DNA of 64,000 nucleotides from Seminavis robusta (taxonomy: Eukaryota > Bacillariophyta > Bacillariophyceae > Naviculales > Naviculaceae): positions 1 through 64,000 of the forward strand of contig CAICTM010000096.1 of assembly GCA_903772945.1 (NCBI GenBank), in the 5' to 3' direction. The position numbers and the translations under genes are program-made. This document shows positions 10,927 through 20,654 of the stretch, piece after piece (position 1 is the stretch's first letter; each line of letters starts with the position of its first letter). The notes beneath the pieces were generated by a model. That model ran no database searches. It was not told the origin of the DNA and saw only the letters and a list, made by a program, of their open reading frames with translations.

Positions 10927-13638
10927 ATGGGAAAGCAAAGTAATGGAGCAGCTGGTACCAGTACCAGTACCAGTACCAGTACCAGTACTGGAAGCCGCCG
11001 TTCTTCTACGGCCTTGAGACCAGGAAGTTTGGGGATACCAATGCAAATGCCCACAGAGTCTCAGTCAGAGCGCACAACAGGACGTGTGGAACCAGGTGCC
11101 TTGGCTGTCAATCCTTCCTCCTCCTCCTCCAAGTCTTTATCGCACTCCATCCTCACGGATGTCAGTGCCAGCACCAGTCAAATCAGTCTCATGTCCAACA
11201 GCAGCAGCAGCGGTGGCAGGAGAACGCAAAGAGCGTCTTCTTCCATCCCTCAAGAACTCATGCCATCATCATCACCATCACCATCATCCTCACAAGTGAC
11301 TAGCACCGGTAACCAGGAAGAGCAAACAATGTCTAGCAGCATGGCGGAACCACCCCAGGTGGGAGCCTATGCCATGAGAAACTCGGCCGTACCGGTAGTA
11401 CACAAGCTACAGACCATACCAGCTGGGTCTCAGGCGGCACTCTCACGGCAGGCACACAAGGCACCTCGTCCATCCCTTGTGTACAATACTTCGGATGCCA
11501 GCAGCAGCAACAGCAACAGCAGAAGTACCGGTACCGGTACTCTCAAACGGCACAGCAGCAAAAACAGAAACAGCGCTTCATCTGTATCACTCCATCATCA
11601 GGCCAGGCTAGACCAAGAAGCCAAATGGGGAGACCGACTGTCACGTCAATCCTTATTGCCAGGAATCATCGGGACGGTAACCAATGAAGTCGATGTAGAC
11701 GATCTCATACTACATGTACAGCAAGAAACGGACAAAAAGAGAAATCTTTCTAGAAAGGGAGCCTGGTCGTCTCGTCCAAGGATCATTCCTTCAGACAACG
11801 GTCATGGTACCGGTACCGGTACAGCTGATACAGATCATCAAGACCGGACACTCCAGAGGGGACAAGGCGCATATGCTGACGAGGTAGAACGCGGACTGTC
11901 CGCAACAAACATGGTGTCAGCTCACTTGGTGGTGGAGGAAGACCCAGAAGCTTCTCACATTACTGTAGAGGAACGAAATGAAATAGTTGAACAAGCGCAA
12001 AGGGAGGCGGAAGAAGCCGTCCATGAAAAAATGATGCGCGACATGGTTCTGGCCGAAGCTGTGGTCGAAGAGGACGATGGAGTTGCCAACAAGCGCAGAC
12101 GTCGTCACCTTTGTTGCGGAGCCGTCTTGCTCATCATGATCTTTTTGGGAGGCGCATTGGCGGGGTCGCAGCCATGGAACCGTTCAGACCACGACAGTCA
12201 CGACATGGGATACATTCCCCCTCCAGCCAATAACCTCTGCACCGATGCCATTGCCATGAAAGAGGGAACCGACAGCCAGTTCCAGAAAGGAACTACGCTG
12301 GGGGCTACCGACAGCAAGTTTCCATCGTGTAACTCCCGTGACGGAGATGAGTTCACGTGGGGAATGGGGTCTGTCTGGTACAGTATTGTTGGCACTGGTC
12401 AAGCACTGAGAGTCTCTTCGGATGCTCATACCATGGTCGACGAGAATAATCAGACTGTTGTTTGGAGCACAGAGATATCCGTGTTTGCAGGGGAGTGTGG
12501 AATGCTCTCTTGTGTTGGTACCGGTACCACGGAGGCAGAGTCCTCTTCTATGCAGAACATTGGTGACGGCAACGATGAAGACACTAACGTCAGCTTCACA
12601 TGGTACGCAGAAACGGGAGTTCAGTACTTTGTCTGCGTGCATGGAGATGCACCCGAGGAAATGTTCACAGGGTTTTCGGAAGAAGTAACGCAAGATATGA
12701 TGGCTGCTGGTGGAATCGCTACGCTGATCGAAGAAGTCAATGGAAACAACAATTCAACGTCGCCGGGTGTTGCCACGGCAGGAAATTTCTCCCTCGCAGT
12801 TGATGTGGCTGTTGGCAATGACTTTTGTCCCGGAGCCGTTGACTTGGCCCTTGGTCCGGGGGATGCTACAGTCATCCAAGGATCTACCAAAGAAACAACG
12901 TTGGATGCTGACTTTGAGTTCTGTGCCGGCACCGAATCTACAGCTGGAGGAGTCTGGTACCGTGTCATTGGTACAGGAAATCCCCTGGAGGTGAGGGTCG
13001 ATCCAGAGAAAGGATTCAATACGCAAGTTACAGTGTTTGAGCAATCTGGTAAAGATACGATGAGTTGCAATTTGTTGGACTGCATTGATGGTGACAGTGA
13101 GGCCTTTCAACATTCCAGTCATGTAACCTGGCCCAGCAAATCAGGAAGTGCCTATTACATTCTCGTCCACGGCGTCTCTGGTGCGGGCGACTTTGAATTG
13201 ACTCTCACTCAGACCGTGAGCAATGACGTGTGTGAAGGTGCTGTTTCATTGGAATCAACGAACAGCACCACCAGCAACCGCGTTGAAGGAACAACGGAAG
13301 GAGCTTCCCTGGTTGCTCCTCTAGCGGTGTGTGGTCATGCTGTGCATACGGGCGCTGGTGTTTGGCACAGAGTGGAAGGAACGGGGGAGTTGATGCAAGT
13401 GTCGACTTGTGATATGAGCATGGAAGATGCAACGAGAGTCCTGGACAACACAGTCGTCTCTGTGTTTCGAGGTGAAGACTGTGCCAACCTGGAGTGTATT
13501 GACGGCGACGATTCATCATGCGGCACGCACGGTGCTGTAACATGGGAATCTGAAGTCGGTCAAATGTACCACATCCTGGTCAGTGGCAAATTTGAAGATG
13601 TTGGTGCTTTCCAACTGTCATGGGGAACAGCTTATTAA
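10927..13638 (+). CDS. Single-pass membrane protein with disordered cytosolic part and three-repeat ectodomain
   Basis: A single exon of 903 residues with an ATG at 10927. Residues 1-395 are Ser/Thr/Gln-rich and low in complexity, and include Thr-Ser dipeptides from an ACCAGT array (10958-10988) and Thr-Gly from ACCGGT arrays. A basic stop (NKRRRRH) precedes one membrane segment at about 397-414 (CCGAVLLIMIFLGGALAG). The rest is predicted to be outside the cell. It holds three related units of about 150 residues, each starting N(D/L)xC and containing G(S/G)VW(Y/H)..xGTG, a TxVSVF-type strand, C..L.C and a late YxILVxG strand. The fold is not one I can name with certainty, but it resembles the beta-rich ectodomain repeats common in diatom membrane proteins. 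It is probably a surface or cell-wall contact protein. Confidence 0.85.
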   Translation: MGKQSNGAAGTSTSTSTSTSTGSRRSSTALRPGSLGIPMQMPTESQSERTTGRVEPGALAVNPSSSSSKSLSHSILTDVSASTSQISLMSNSSSSGGRRTQRASSSIPQELMPSSSPSPSSSQVTSTGNQEEQTMSSSMAEPPQVGAYAMRNSAVPVVHKLQTIPAGSQAALSRQAHKAPRPSLVYNTSDASSSNSNSRSTGTGTLKRHSSKNRNSASSVSLHHQARLDQEAKWGDRLSRQSLLPGIIGTVTNEVDVDDLILHVQQETDKKRNLSRKGAWSSRPRIIPSDNGHGTGTGTADTDHQDRTLQRGQGAYADEVERGLSATNMVSAHLVVEEDPEASHITVEERNEIVEQAQREAEEAVHEKMMRDMVLAEAVVEEDDGVANKRRRRHLCCGAVLLIMIFLGGALAGSQPWNRSDHDSHDMGYIPPPANNLCTDAIAMKEGTDSQFQKGTTLGATDSKFPSCNSRDGDEFTWGMGSVWYSIVGTGQALRVSSDAHTMVDENNQTVVWSTEISVFAGECGMLSCVGTGTTEAESSSMQNIGDGNDEDTNVSFTWYAETGVQYFVCVHGDAPEEMFTGFSEEVTQDMMAAGGIATLIEEVNGNNNSTSPGVATAGNFSLAVDVAVGNDFCPGAVDLALGPGDATVIQGSTKETTLDADFEFCAGTESTAGGVWYRVIGTGNPLEVRVDPEKGFNTQVTVFEQSGKDTMSCNLLDCIDGDSEAFQHSSHVTWPSKSGSAYYILVHGVSGAGDFELTLTQTVSNDVCEGAVSLESTNSTTSNRVEGTTEGASLVAPLAVCGHAVHTGAGVWHRVEGTGELMQVSTCDMSMEDATRVLDNTVVSVFRGEDCANLECIDGDDSSCGTHGAVTWESEVGQMYHILVSGKFEDVGAFQLSWGTAY

Positions 13639-13993
13639 TAAGTTTGCTTAACCTCCTTAGCTGGATATCTAAGTCATCGTCTGCATCGCACTTCTGCTAG
13701 CCACTAGGTACAGGGGTAGGCCAGCTCCAGGCTACTAGCAGTGTCGGGAAGTGGCACCTGGGCCAGGCAGTGGGCCTTTTGCCTTCGGTGGGACCTTGCC
13801 AGGAGGACGGCGGACTTGCTTTCACTGTTCAAGGCGAGGTACGGCATGAAGCAAGAGAACTGGAGCTAGATTCATACCCACAACATTCAAGGATCTTTTT
13901 CTTTTTATTAATAAATATATCACTAGTCTATCATCATCAAGAGGGAACCTTTGTTCTCTTTCTCCTACGGGCATGGTAGCTTTCCTTGCTTGT
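13639..13993. other. Intergenic between convergent genes
   Basis: These 355 bases lie between the 3' ends of a plus-strand and a minus-strand gene. No coding signal is visible. An AT-rich tract at 13896-13925 may serve 3'-end formation. Confidence 0.4.
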
Positions 13994-15304
13994 TTATCGC
14001 TCTGAGAGGATCTCTGATTGCATTTGAAACAAGCTTTCACAAGTAAAGCCCAATCCGAGTCCACGTTGCTCCAATTTCTGTCCATCCCAGGCACCCTCTT
14101 CGATAGGGCTGACGACTCTGCATTCGGGACATATTACAAACTTGGCATCGGCAATGGAGAAGACATCAAGCGAGCATCCAAAGCACGTCAAAGGGACATA
14201 AAAGTCGAGTCGCACGGCGCGCATGGTTTCCTCCGTTCCACGCAGAGGCTCATGTACACCTGGCGAGATTTCCACCATGGTAGGTGCTGCGCTTGCTGCA
14301 TTAGAGGACGACCCGTCCGAGCTTCGGCGACGCTGTGGAATCCGAGCAGCATGGGCTCTGCTGCTGCTGCTGCCTCCGAGATAGTCTAGGAACTGCCTCG
14401 CCACGGGCGAATGCTGATGTTCCTCTTCGTCCGACCAAGACGAGGAGCTTCCAGAACTGAGCGCCGCGGCACTTGGGATAGACCCGCTTCCTCCTGGACT
14501 TCCACCATGTTGGAATCCTCGAGGGTGGCGAAAGTGGTCTTGAAAGGACCCACCGTCACTCAACTCGGCCGAGTTGGGGTTGGGGTACGACGGGAACATG
14601 TAGTCGTTGAATGGCAATGGTGGTATGGGCGGGACAGGAGGTGGCACACCGCCTTCTTCGTGTCTTGTACAAAAGACAGCCGAGGGGTATCCCTGATGTC
14701 TTGAGGCCATCATGGCGTGTTCTTCCCAAGCTCGCTGTTGGGCAGCCACAGGATTGGGCACCCATTCGACTCTTGGAGACGTGGTGGCACGAGGAGAAAC
14801 CGACGGCGACGCGTTAAGGTTGCTGTAGGAGTTACCTCGACTGATTGCCCTCTGATACCTTGCTTCTTGGTACCTTGCGTACTCGGGTAGCATGGCATAG
14901 TTGGCTGAGTTCCGGCGACTCTGCGGCGACGGCGGAGCGTAGTTAGCGTGTCCAGCGTGACCAGCGGCCTGCCTGAATGCTTCTTGTTGCTGCACCATGG
15001 CAACTTTCTGCAAGAAGTCATGGAAGCCTTCGTCATTATCAGGCGTCATGTTAGGTCCGTTGCTGGTGTTAGTGTTGGTCTTTTGTTTAGCTGCTTCTTT
15101 CTTGATTGCGTCGTCCTTGGGGAAGAAGATCTTAGCTGGCATCTTCCGCGGCGTTGGACTGCCGCTGATGTCTTCTTTCTTGTTGATGTCCTTGGACTTT
15201 TTCAAGTCAGTGTCGTATAGTTGCTGCTTGCTTACGTTGGTCACCGTTACCGGTGTATGAGAGGAGTGAGGGGGCAGTCCTGTGGCGTTGCGACTGCTCT
15301 CCAT
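13994..15304 (-). CDS. Disordered protein with C-terminal CxxC/CxxC zinc-ribbon-like module
   Basis: A single exon of 436 residues with an ATG at 15304. The first 340 residues are low in complexity: Ser-rich, with a Pro-rich PPPVPPIPPLP stretch and SPR/TPR phospho-type motifs. The last 90 residues are well ordered in character. An EISPGVHEPLRGTEET segment leads into CFGCSLDVFSIADAKFVICPECRVVSP, where two CxxC pairs sit 17 residues apart, spaced as in a zinc ribbon. I do not recognise a named family, although similar C-terminal modules occur in other diatom proteins. The terminal module could bind zinc and mediate protein or nucleic-acid contact, but this is inference. Confidence 0.8.
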   Translation of the reverse strand: MESSRNATGLPPHSSHTPVTVTNVSKQQLYDTDLKKSKDINKKEDISGSPTPRKMPAKIFFPKDDAIKKEAAKQKTNTNTSNGPNMTPDNDEGFHDFLQKVAMVQQQEAFRQAAGHAGHANYAPPSPQSRRNSANYAMLPEYARYQEARYQRAISRGNSYSNLNASPSVSPRATTSPRVEWVPNPVAAQQRAWEEHAMMASRHQGYPSAVFCTRHEEGGVPPPVPPIPPLPFNDYMFPSYPNPNSAELSDGGSFQDHFRHPRGFQHGGSPGGSGSIPSAAALSSGSSSSWSDEEEHQHSPVARQFLDYLGGSSSSRAHAARIPQRRRSSDGSSSNAASAAPTMVEISPGVHEPLRGTEETMRAVRLDFYVPLTCFGCSLDVFSIADAKFVICPECRVVSPIEEGAWDGQKLEQRGLGLGFTCESLFQMQSEILSER

Positions 15305-16792
15305 TGTGCTCTTCTATACCGACTAGTACACAGTTGGACCGGGCAGCAGGTGACTGAGACTCTCTCTAACTACGGGTGAGGTATGATGTTGTTGTGTTTG
15401 TATGGAGTTCAAGTTGTCTGCGCGAGGAGTTGTGTTTGTGTGGGTGTTGGGTGTTGGGTTGAGTGAATCTGAAATAATAATCCTTCAATCGACAAGAGAT
15501 GGAACTTGTCAAACCAATGAGGCAAAGCAAGTGATCTTCCTAAGGAGGTATACAGTGTTGTGGATCAAACCAATCGTCAAGGATCGGATCGAGTGGTGCG
15601 AAGAAAGCAATGAGTCTTTCCCTGTATAAGAGTACCTTCCCACACGAGCGATTTATTTTGGATTCCAGAGTGCCAAACCAGACTCCCTCTCGAAATTTGA
15701 CTCTAGCCAATGTAAGACTCTCGGCCACTACTAGCAAGCTAGCTAGTCACTAGTAAGTTCTTTCCTTCGCAGCAGCCAAGGATCTAAAGCTGCAATGCTG
15801 CTGCACCGAGCCGTAGCCATTTGGGACTCTTGTTGCCGACTCCAGGGTCGTGAGAGCAAAAATGTGAGGCAAATTTTTGGCTGTCAACTTTTGCATTCGA
15901 GGGGACACAGTTTGTTAAAGGATGCGTATCAAATGTCTTGGATCTGTCTAGGCATCTCATTCAGGAATTAATAAAGCTTGTTTGCTATGTCTTTCTTTTG
16001 GGTATTTAGACGATTTAAAATTCGAGTTCCTAATGTAAATCTTCAAAGCTGAAGATAATCATTACATTATTAACCTTCTGTGGCTGGAGATAGCTCAATG
16101 ATATGTGCGCGTTGAGAATGAAAAAACGAAAGAATCCTCAGAAACATCAAGTCATTTAGGCCACGCTTTTCAAGCCGGATACTTCGTCGAGGCTACAGGA
16201 CTCTTGTGAGGGTAGCTTGGTGGGAGGCATCCGAGGCTTTCTTCATTATTGTCAATTAGTCAGGAATCCCTCCTCATCTCCTTTTCGGAGTGCAAGCGAA
16301 GAGAGGAGCCACAGGACTAGTTCACCGCCAAACTCGTGAGATGTTTCTCTTGTTGAAGCATCCTCTCTAAGACTCCTTGGGAAGTGAAATTCCAAGGCAA
16401 AACGGATGGGCCTAGTCTCATTAGTTTTTACTTGGAGATGTGAAGTTTATCAAACCGTATCCTCTATCCCCTGAAGCTCCTCAGAGCTCCGGATGAGTGG
16501 TGTAACATGTATTGGCAATCCTTTTTTTCATTCATGTGTACAGTCCTGTGGAGAGTCGATTTTTCAACTCGTCACACATCTCCGCCGGGATACAACGATC
16601 ACACAAATCAGATAATTTCGTCACAAAATACATTCGCCTTGCACTGCCTTACAGTCTTCCTTCCCTTTTGTAATGGCTGCAAGAGACGATCGGTATCTTG
16701 TCAACATCCTGAGCTTGTAAAGTCAAAGATCTTTATCTTTTTTCATCACAACATTTATTTTACTTGTAGTCCTACCTACCAACCAAACAAAC
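15305..16792. other. Long intergenic region, no gene seen
   Basis: Nearly 1.5 kb without a convincing reading frame, intron-exon pattern or tRNA. The short frames present lack ATG starts or family resemblance. The base composition is mixed, and the palindromic motifs common elsewhere in the window are rarer here. Confidence 0.4.
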
Positions 16793-17470
16793 ATGAGATC
16801 CGCACTCTTTATTGTCGCTTTATTCCTGTCTAGTGGAGTTAGTAGCCTAGACTTGAGACTCGACATTGCTGGAGGCATTTGTCACAACAACACTGACTTC
16901 GACCAGACATTCCAAGACGGTGTCATCCCAGGCACCCAAGAAGTCATGGATATCTCCACCACAACCGAAAATGACGACGAGATTCGAAGATATGGATTCT
17001 CAGCATTTCGAGGGGATGAACTGCCAACGGATTCAGACGAATTCGCACAAGGCGCTGCAATACACGCTCCCGAGTACGAAGACAACAATCTAAGAAACAG
17101 AGAATTGACTCGTTTGGATTGCCCCGTCTACAGGGAATGCCCTGGCTCCGGAAATCCCACACACTGGTGTGCATGGATCTGTGGATACTGGACAAACCCC
17201 AGAGATCATGGACAAAGACCAGAAGAATCCGAGGGCGGCCGCTTCCTGCGCCGTGTGACAGAAGATCTCAGAATACCAGACGAAGAAATGTCAGAACTGC
17301 AGACTCTGCAACTAGAGCCAATCCGCTACACTCATGAAGACAGGGAGCTATGGCTCACCGTCGAAGGACTCGTTTGTGGATGGATACAACGATGGCTGGA
17401 CACACGACTTTCCAACTGCCTACACGGTGCCCAATTGGTCACCTGTGAACTCGATCTTTTCAGAAGATGA
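16793..17470 (+). CDS. Small secreted Cys/Trp-containing protein of unknown function
   Basis: A single exon of 225 residues with an ATG at 16793 after CAAAC. A signal peptide covers about 1-18 (MRSALFIVALFLSSGVSS). The middle region is acidic and polar. A Cys cluster then follows: LDCPVYRECPG, HWCAWICGYWTNP, and later GLVCGWIQRW, NCLHG and VTCELD. The even number of cysteines and the secretory signal suggest disulfide bonds in the ER. A dibasic-like RNREL site before the Cys region could be a processing point. I do not recognise the family. A role in the frustule or extracellular matrix is possible but unsupported. Confidence 0.75.
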   Translation: MRSALFIVALFLSSGVSSLDLRLDIAGGICHNNTDFDQTFQDGVIPGTQEVMDISTTTENDDEIRRYGFSAFRGDELPTDSDEFAQGAAIHAPEYEDNNLRNRELTRLDCPVYRECPGSGNPTHWCAWICGYWTNPRDHGQRPEESEGGRFLRRVTEDLRIPDEEMSELQTLQLEPIRYTHEDRELWLTVEGLVCGWIQRWLDTRLSNCLHGAQLVTCELDLFRR

Positions 17471-18514
17471 GACATGAAGCTTGCCTCGGCATTTCAAACA
17501 AAGGCTGCTTCTATAGATACCTCATATTAGTAGAGCATGCAAGCATACTCTTGTACACTTCCATCCATTCATATTTCCATTCATAATTTCTCTAGCTAGC
17601 CATCCAGTTTCCTATAATGCCTCCTTGGCTTGCTACTAGTACTAGATTTCGCCATTCTTCTAGCTAGTCAAAACTAGGTAAGCAGAAGAGAGTAGGCCAA
17701 ATCATTCCAACCTACATGTACATCAGACTAGCTACCGGTAGCTAGAGAGATCTACGAATACCGGTACCTGTGCATGGGCTTAGTCTAGTTTAGGTTTCCT
17801 CCCTGATTGCGCGTTCTCATGGAAGGAAGCTGCAGCGTTTTAGCGTTTTAGCGTTTTAGCGGTGCTGTTCGTTGAGTAGGTCTTTTCGAATTGATATTTC
17901 TTGTGAGTTGACAAACGGTTTGTGTCCCGTGGCCGTGGGGTGCCCAGCTTCCGGAACAGTCGAAGAACACGTTTTTGGCTTTGCTCTGGCAAGCGAAAGT
18001 GTACCGTCTGCCTGCGCCGTAGCGGACATTAGCTTCGGCTGCCGCTACCTTGCACCAGCAGCCAGAGCTCAGGAGAGACACCGGTACAGCGCCAAGCAAC
18101 GAAGAAGCAACGACGTGTGGCTTTGCACCGAAAGCTACTGCTTGATTCCAAATATCAGCCAGTTCGGAGTAACAAAGCGCTTGGATAGCGAAACAAACTG
18201 CTGTGTTGCTGGTGAGCGAAGCAAGCTAATAAGAAGCCATGTGATGGCTCTGGGCTTTGCTTCCAATCACCAGTAACCTGCGATGCAATAGCCATGCACT
18301 GCACAGGAGCTGTCAATTGGATGGTTCTTGACGGAAGACCCGCCCCCGCTAGTTCGCTTTCCGCTCTGAGCCGCTTACTCTAGCTAGCTTGATGGTAGAT
18401 GGTTGCTATAGGTCGGAGGTGGTGTCCTCTGGAGAAACCATTTTGTTTCTAAAATACATGTCATGTACGAGTAGTATGTACAGGGAGGAATGAACGATCA
18501 GTGCGAGGAGGTCG
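17471..18514. other. Intergenic with a short GCGTTTTA tandem repeat
   Basis: Just over 1 kb. Three tandem copies of GCGTTTTA lie at about 17835-17861, and palindromes (GCTACCGGTAGC, TACCGGTACC) at 17729-17768. A 130-codon open frame from about 17872 has no ATG start and no family resemblance, so I do not call it a gene. Confidence 0.4.
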
Positions 18515-19735
18515 TCACTTCTCTGTTGAAGACAAGAGGGACTGAAAGAGGCAATCCATGGCTGCACCAAATGACTCATCTGATACTGAAACGTCAGCTA
18601 CGTTAGTATCAAAGTCAAGGTCCACAATCGAATCCTCTAGTGGCAGCGGACTCAGGTCAAAGGTCGACCTCTTGCTGCCTTCCTCCAGACCGAAAATTTT
18701 ATCTGCCATTGAGAAATTGTATGCTGGGGTGACAGGATGATCAGTACCCGTAGTTGGGTCTAATCGTCCTTCCGACGGAGACACCATGAGTGCTTCGTTG
18801 AAGGGATAGTACTGCTGCTCGGTATCCATCTGTCGTCGAGGCATCTGATCGCCTATCACGGAACGTACTGGTAGGCTGCTTGGTGGTACAGGGTGAAACA
18901 GCATTCTCAGATCCCGATCTTCTCTCAGCTGGCGGCGGACTCGTGCTTTTGCTTTGGTGCTTGAAGTGTAGCGTGTGTGGAGTAGATCCCTCATTGTTTG
19001 CCCAGTTTCTGTTTAGTTGGAGCGTGCGTGTTGGTAGAAGCAATTGTTAGTATCGAGCGAATAGCCAGTCTTTGTCTCTAGAGTTGCTGTTCGCTTCCGT
19101 AGACTTACTCTCTTTAGCACGGCGGTCTCCTACTTCGTACCTATCCGAGGGAGAGAAACAGTTGGTTAGAGACTGTATCAATGGAACGTTCTGCCTGACA
19201 TGCTGGAGCTACTTTGAGCGTACCATTTCCCTTTGATGAATTTCACAAAGCCGCCGTTGCCGCTCTTTGCCCTGACGGTTTCGATGATTGATGCCACCAA
19301 CCTTGTCTTTTGCATCTTAGTCACACATTTGCTGTATGTATGAAGATTACTTTTTACCAATTCACGAAAGCGACGGTTGCCTGATGATTGGGGAAAGATA
19401 TGAGAGAAGATGAGTTTGAGGTTTGACACGACTACTGGAACTTCCAAGGTACATGTATCTTCTATAGTGACGATTGTTCTTACCTTCATGATTGTATACT
19501 TCTTTGCCTCTCGCGCAGATCACTGTAGCGGACAAACGGAAGCAAAAGATGAGTTGGAATGAGACTGCCAACTCTGAACGATCGTGTCGAGCATTCATAA
19601 CGGGAACGTACCATCGTTGTCTGTAGGCTGAAAGGTAATAGACAGTGGAATCATTCCCGACGTATCGACTTCGTTGAAGTGAGATCTCACTTCTTGAGCC
19701 GTTGGATTAAGATTGAAGTTTGTGCACATGATCAT
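18515..19735 (-). CDS. DUF6824-domain protein
   Basis: Five exons on the minus strand: 19735-19612, 19522-19484, 19380-19224, 19140-19109 and 19008-18515. They sum to 846 nt, giving 281 residues. All junctions are GT..AG and keep frame. Together they build the diatom-typical DUF6824 domain: NDVICARGKEVYNHEGNRRFRELV, a KMQKTRLVASIIETVR helix, GGFVKFIKGKW and YEVGDRRAKEKTGQTMRDLL. The family's more usual wording is DVLCGRG..N..GNRRFR...W..VGD..AREKTSQ.LRE. The C-terminal 120 residues are Ser/Asp-rich with no domain seen. The molecular function of DUF6824 is unknown, although it is heavily expanded in diatoms and sometimes proposed to be regulatory. The start at 19735 is the first ATG of the open exon. 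An extra upstream exon cannot be excluded. Confidence 0.8.
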
Positions 19736-20654
19736 TGCGAAGTTAGTATTCTGTTGTCAAGATGGGGTTCATTTGTTGCAAGCGTGTAGCTTTTTGTTTG
19801 TTTGTTGTTGTAGTAGTTGTGTTTGTTCACTTTTGGATGATTTTGTGAGACCAAGATTTCAGTTTCAAATGAGGGGCAGAGGGCAGAGGCACTTCTTAGC
19901 TATTACACTCGACCGTCCTAGTTCCAGAAGTGTGTCTCAGAACGTGAAAAGAACGACAGAAACTGATGTTCACAAGATAGAGTGCATCGCCTTCAACGTA
20001 TGGCTTAACATATGTCAATCTCACGGGTAGTTCCCAGGGCTTCCACAGCACGCACACTCTAATAAAAAGATTCAAGACGAGCACAATGAGAAGCTACCAG
20101 TACCAAGAAACCAACCAGCAAAAAAGGGTTCTCGTTTGTGTACGTGTAAACTCGCGGCACCGTCTTTTTTGTTTCTCCGTCTCTCATATTCTACCACAAT
20201 TAGGCATGTTGTAGCTGCATACAGTTACATGTAGTTAGCTTCGGCTAGCTAGCAATCTCCAACAGCAGCAGCGAGACACGATGTACTCAGCAGATCCTAC
20301 TGGCTGGATCGAGTGTACTGATCTGAATCCCAGAATGAGTGCAAATGTAGTGTGGATCATGCCTCCATCAAACTTTGAACTTTCTGGTCCCAGCGACGCT
20401 GCGAGTTGCCCATCACCCCACAACGCAACCAAAGATCCAATTGCGTCCTACCCAAAGTCGATTCTCCCTAATAAGACTGACTCTTTCTGTTGGAGCTGCT
20501 TGGTGCGCCCGGAGATAGCATCGGCGCCTTTGTGACTCTTGCATCGGACGTCACATGCGGAGATATTGCATGCAACAGTTGCTCATGGTTTAATACAACC
20601 AACCATTCGTGTGAAATCCTCAGCACCCTCATCTCTCTCTTCAAAGGGCAAGTT
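19736..20654. other. Intergenic, no gene supported
   Basis: About 900 bases. Short frames exist on both strands at 20235-20680, but they overlap each other and show no known motif. GCTAGCTAGC and TACATGTA palindromes lie at 20227-20252. Confidence 0.35.

Noticed and set aside
16085-16160. A tRNA-like TAGCTCAATG stretch
   Set aside because: No matching T-arm GTTCGAATC or acceptor stem could be found around it.
17872-18276. A 134-codon plus-strand frame with several cysteines
   Set aside because: It starts with TTG, has no signal peptide and matches no family; the surrounding region is repeat-bearing intergenic DNA.
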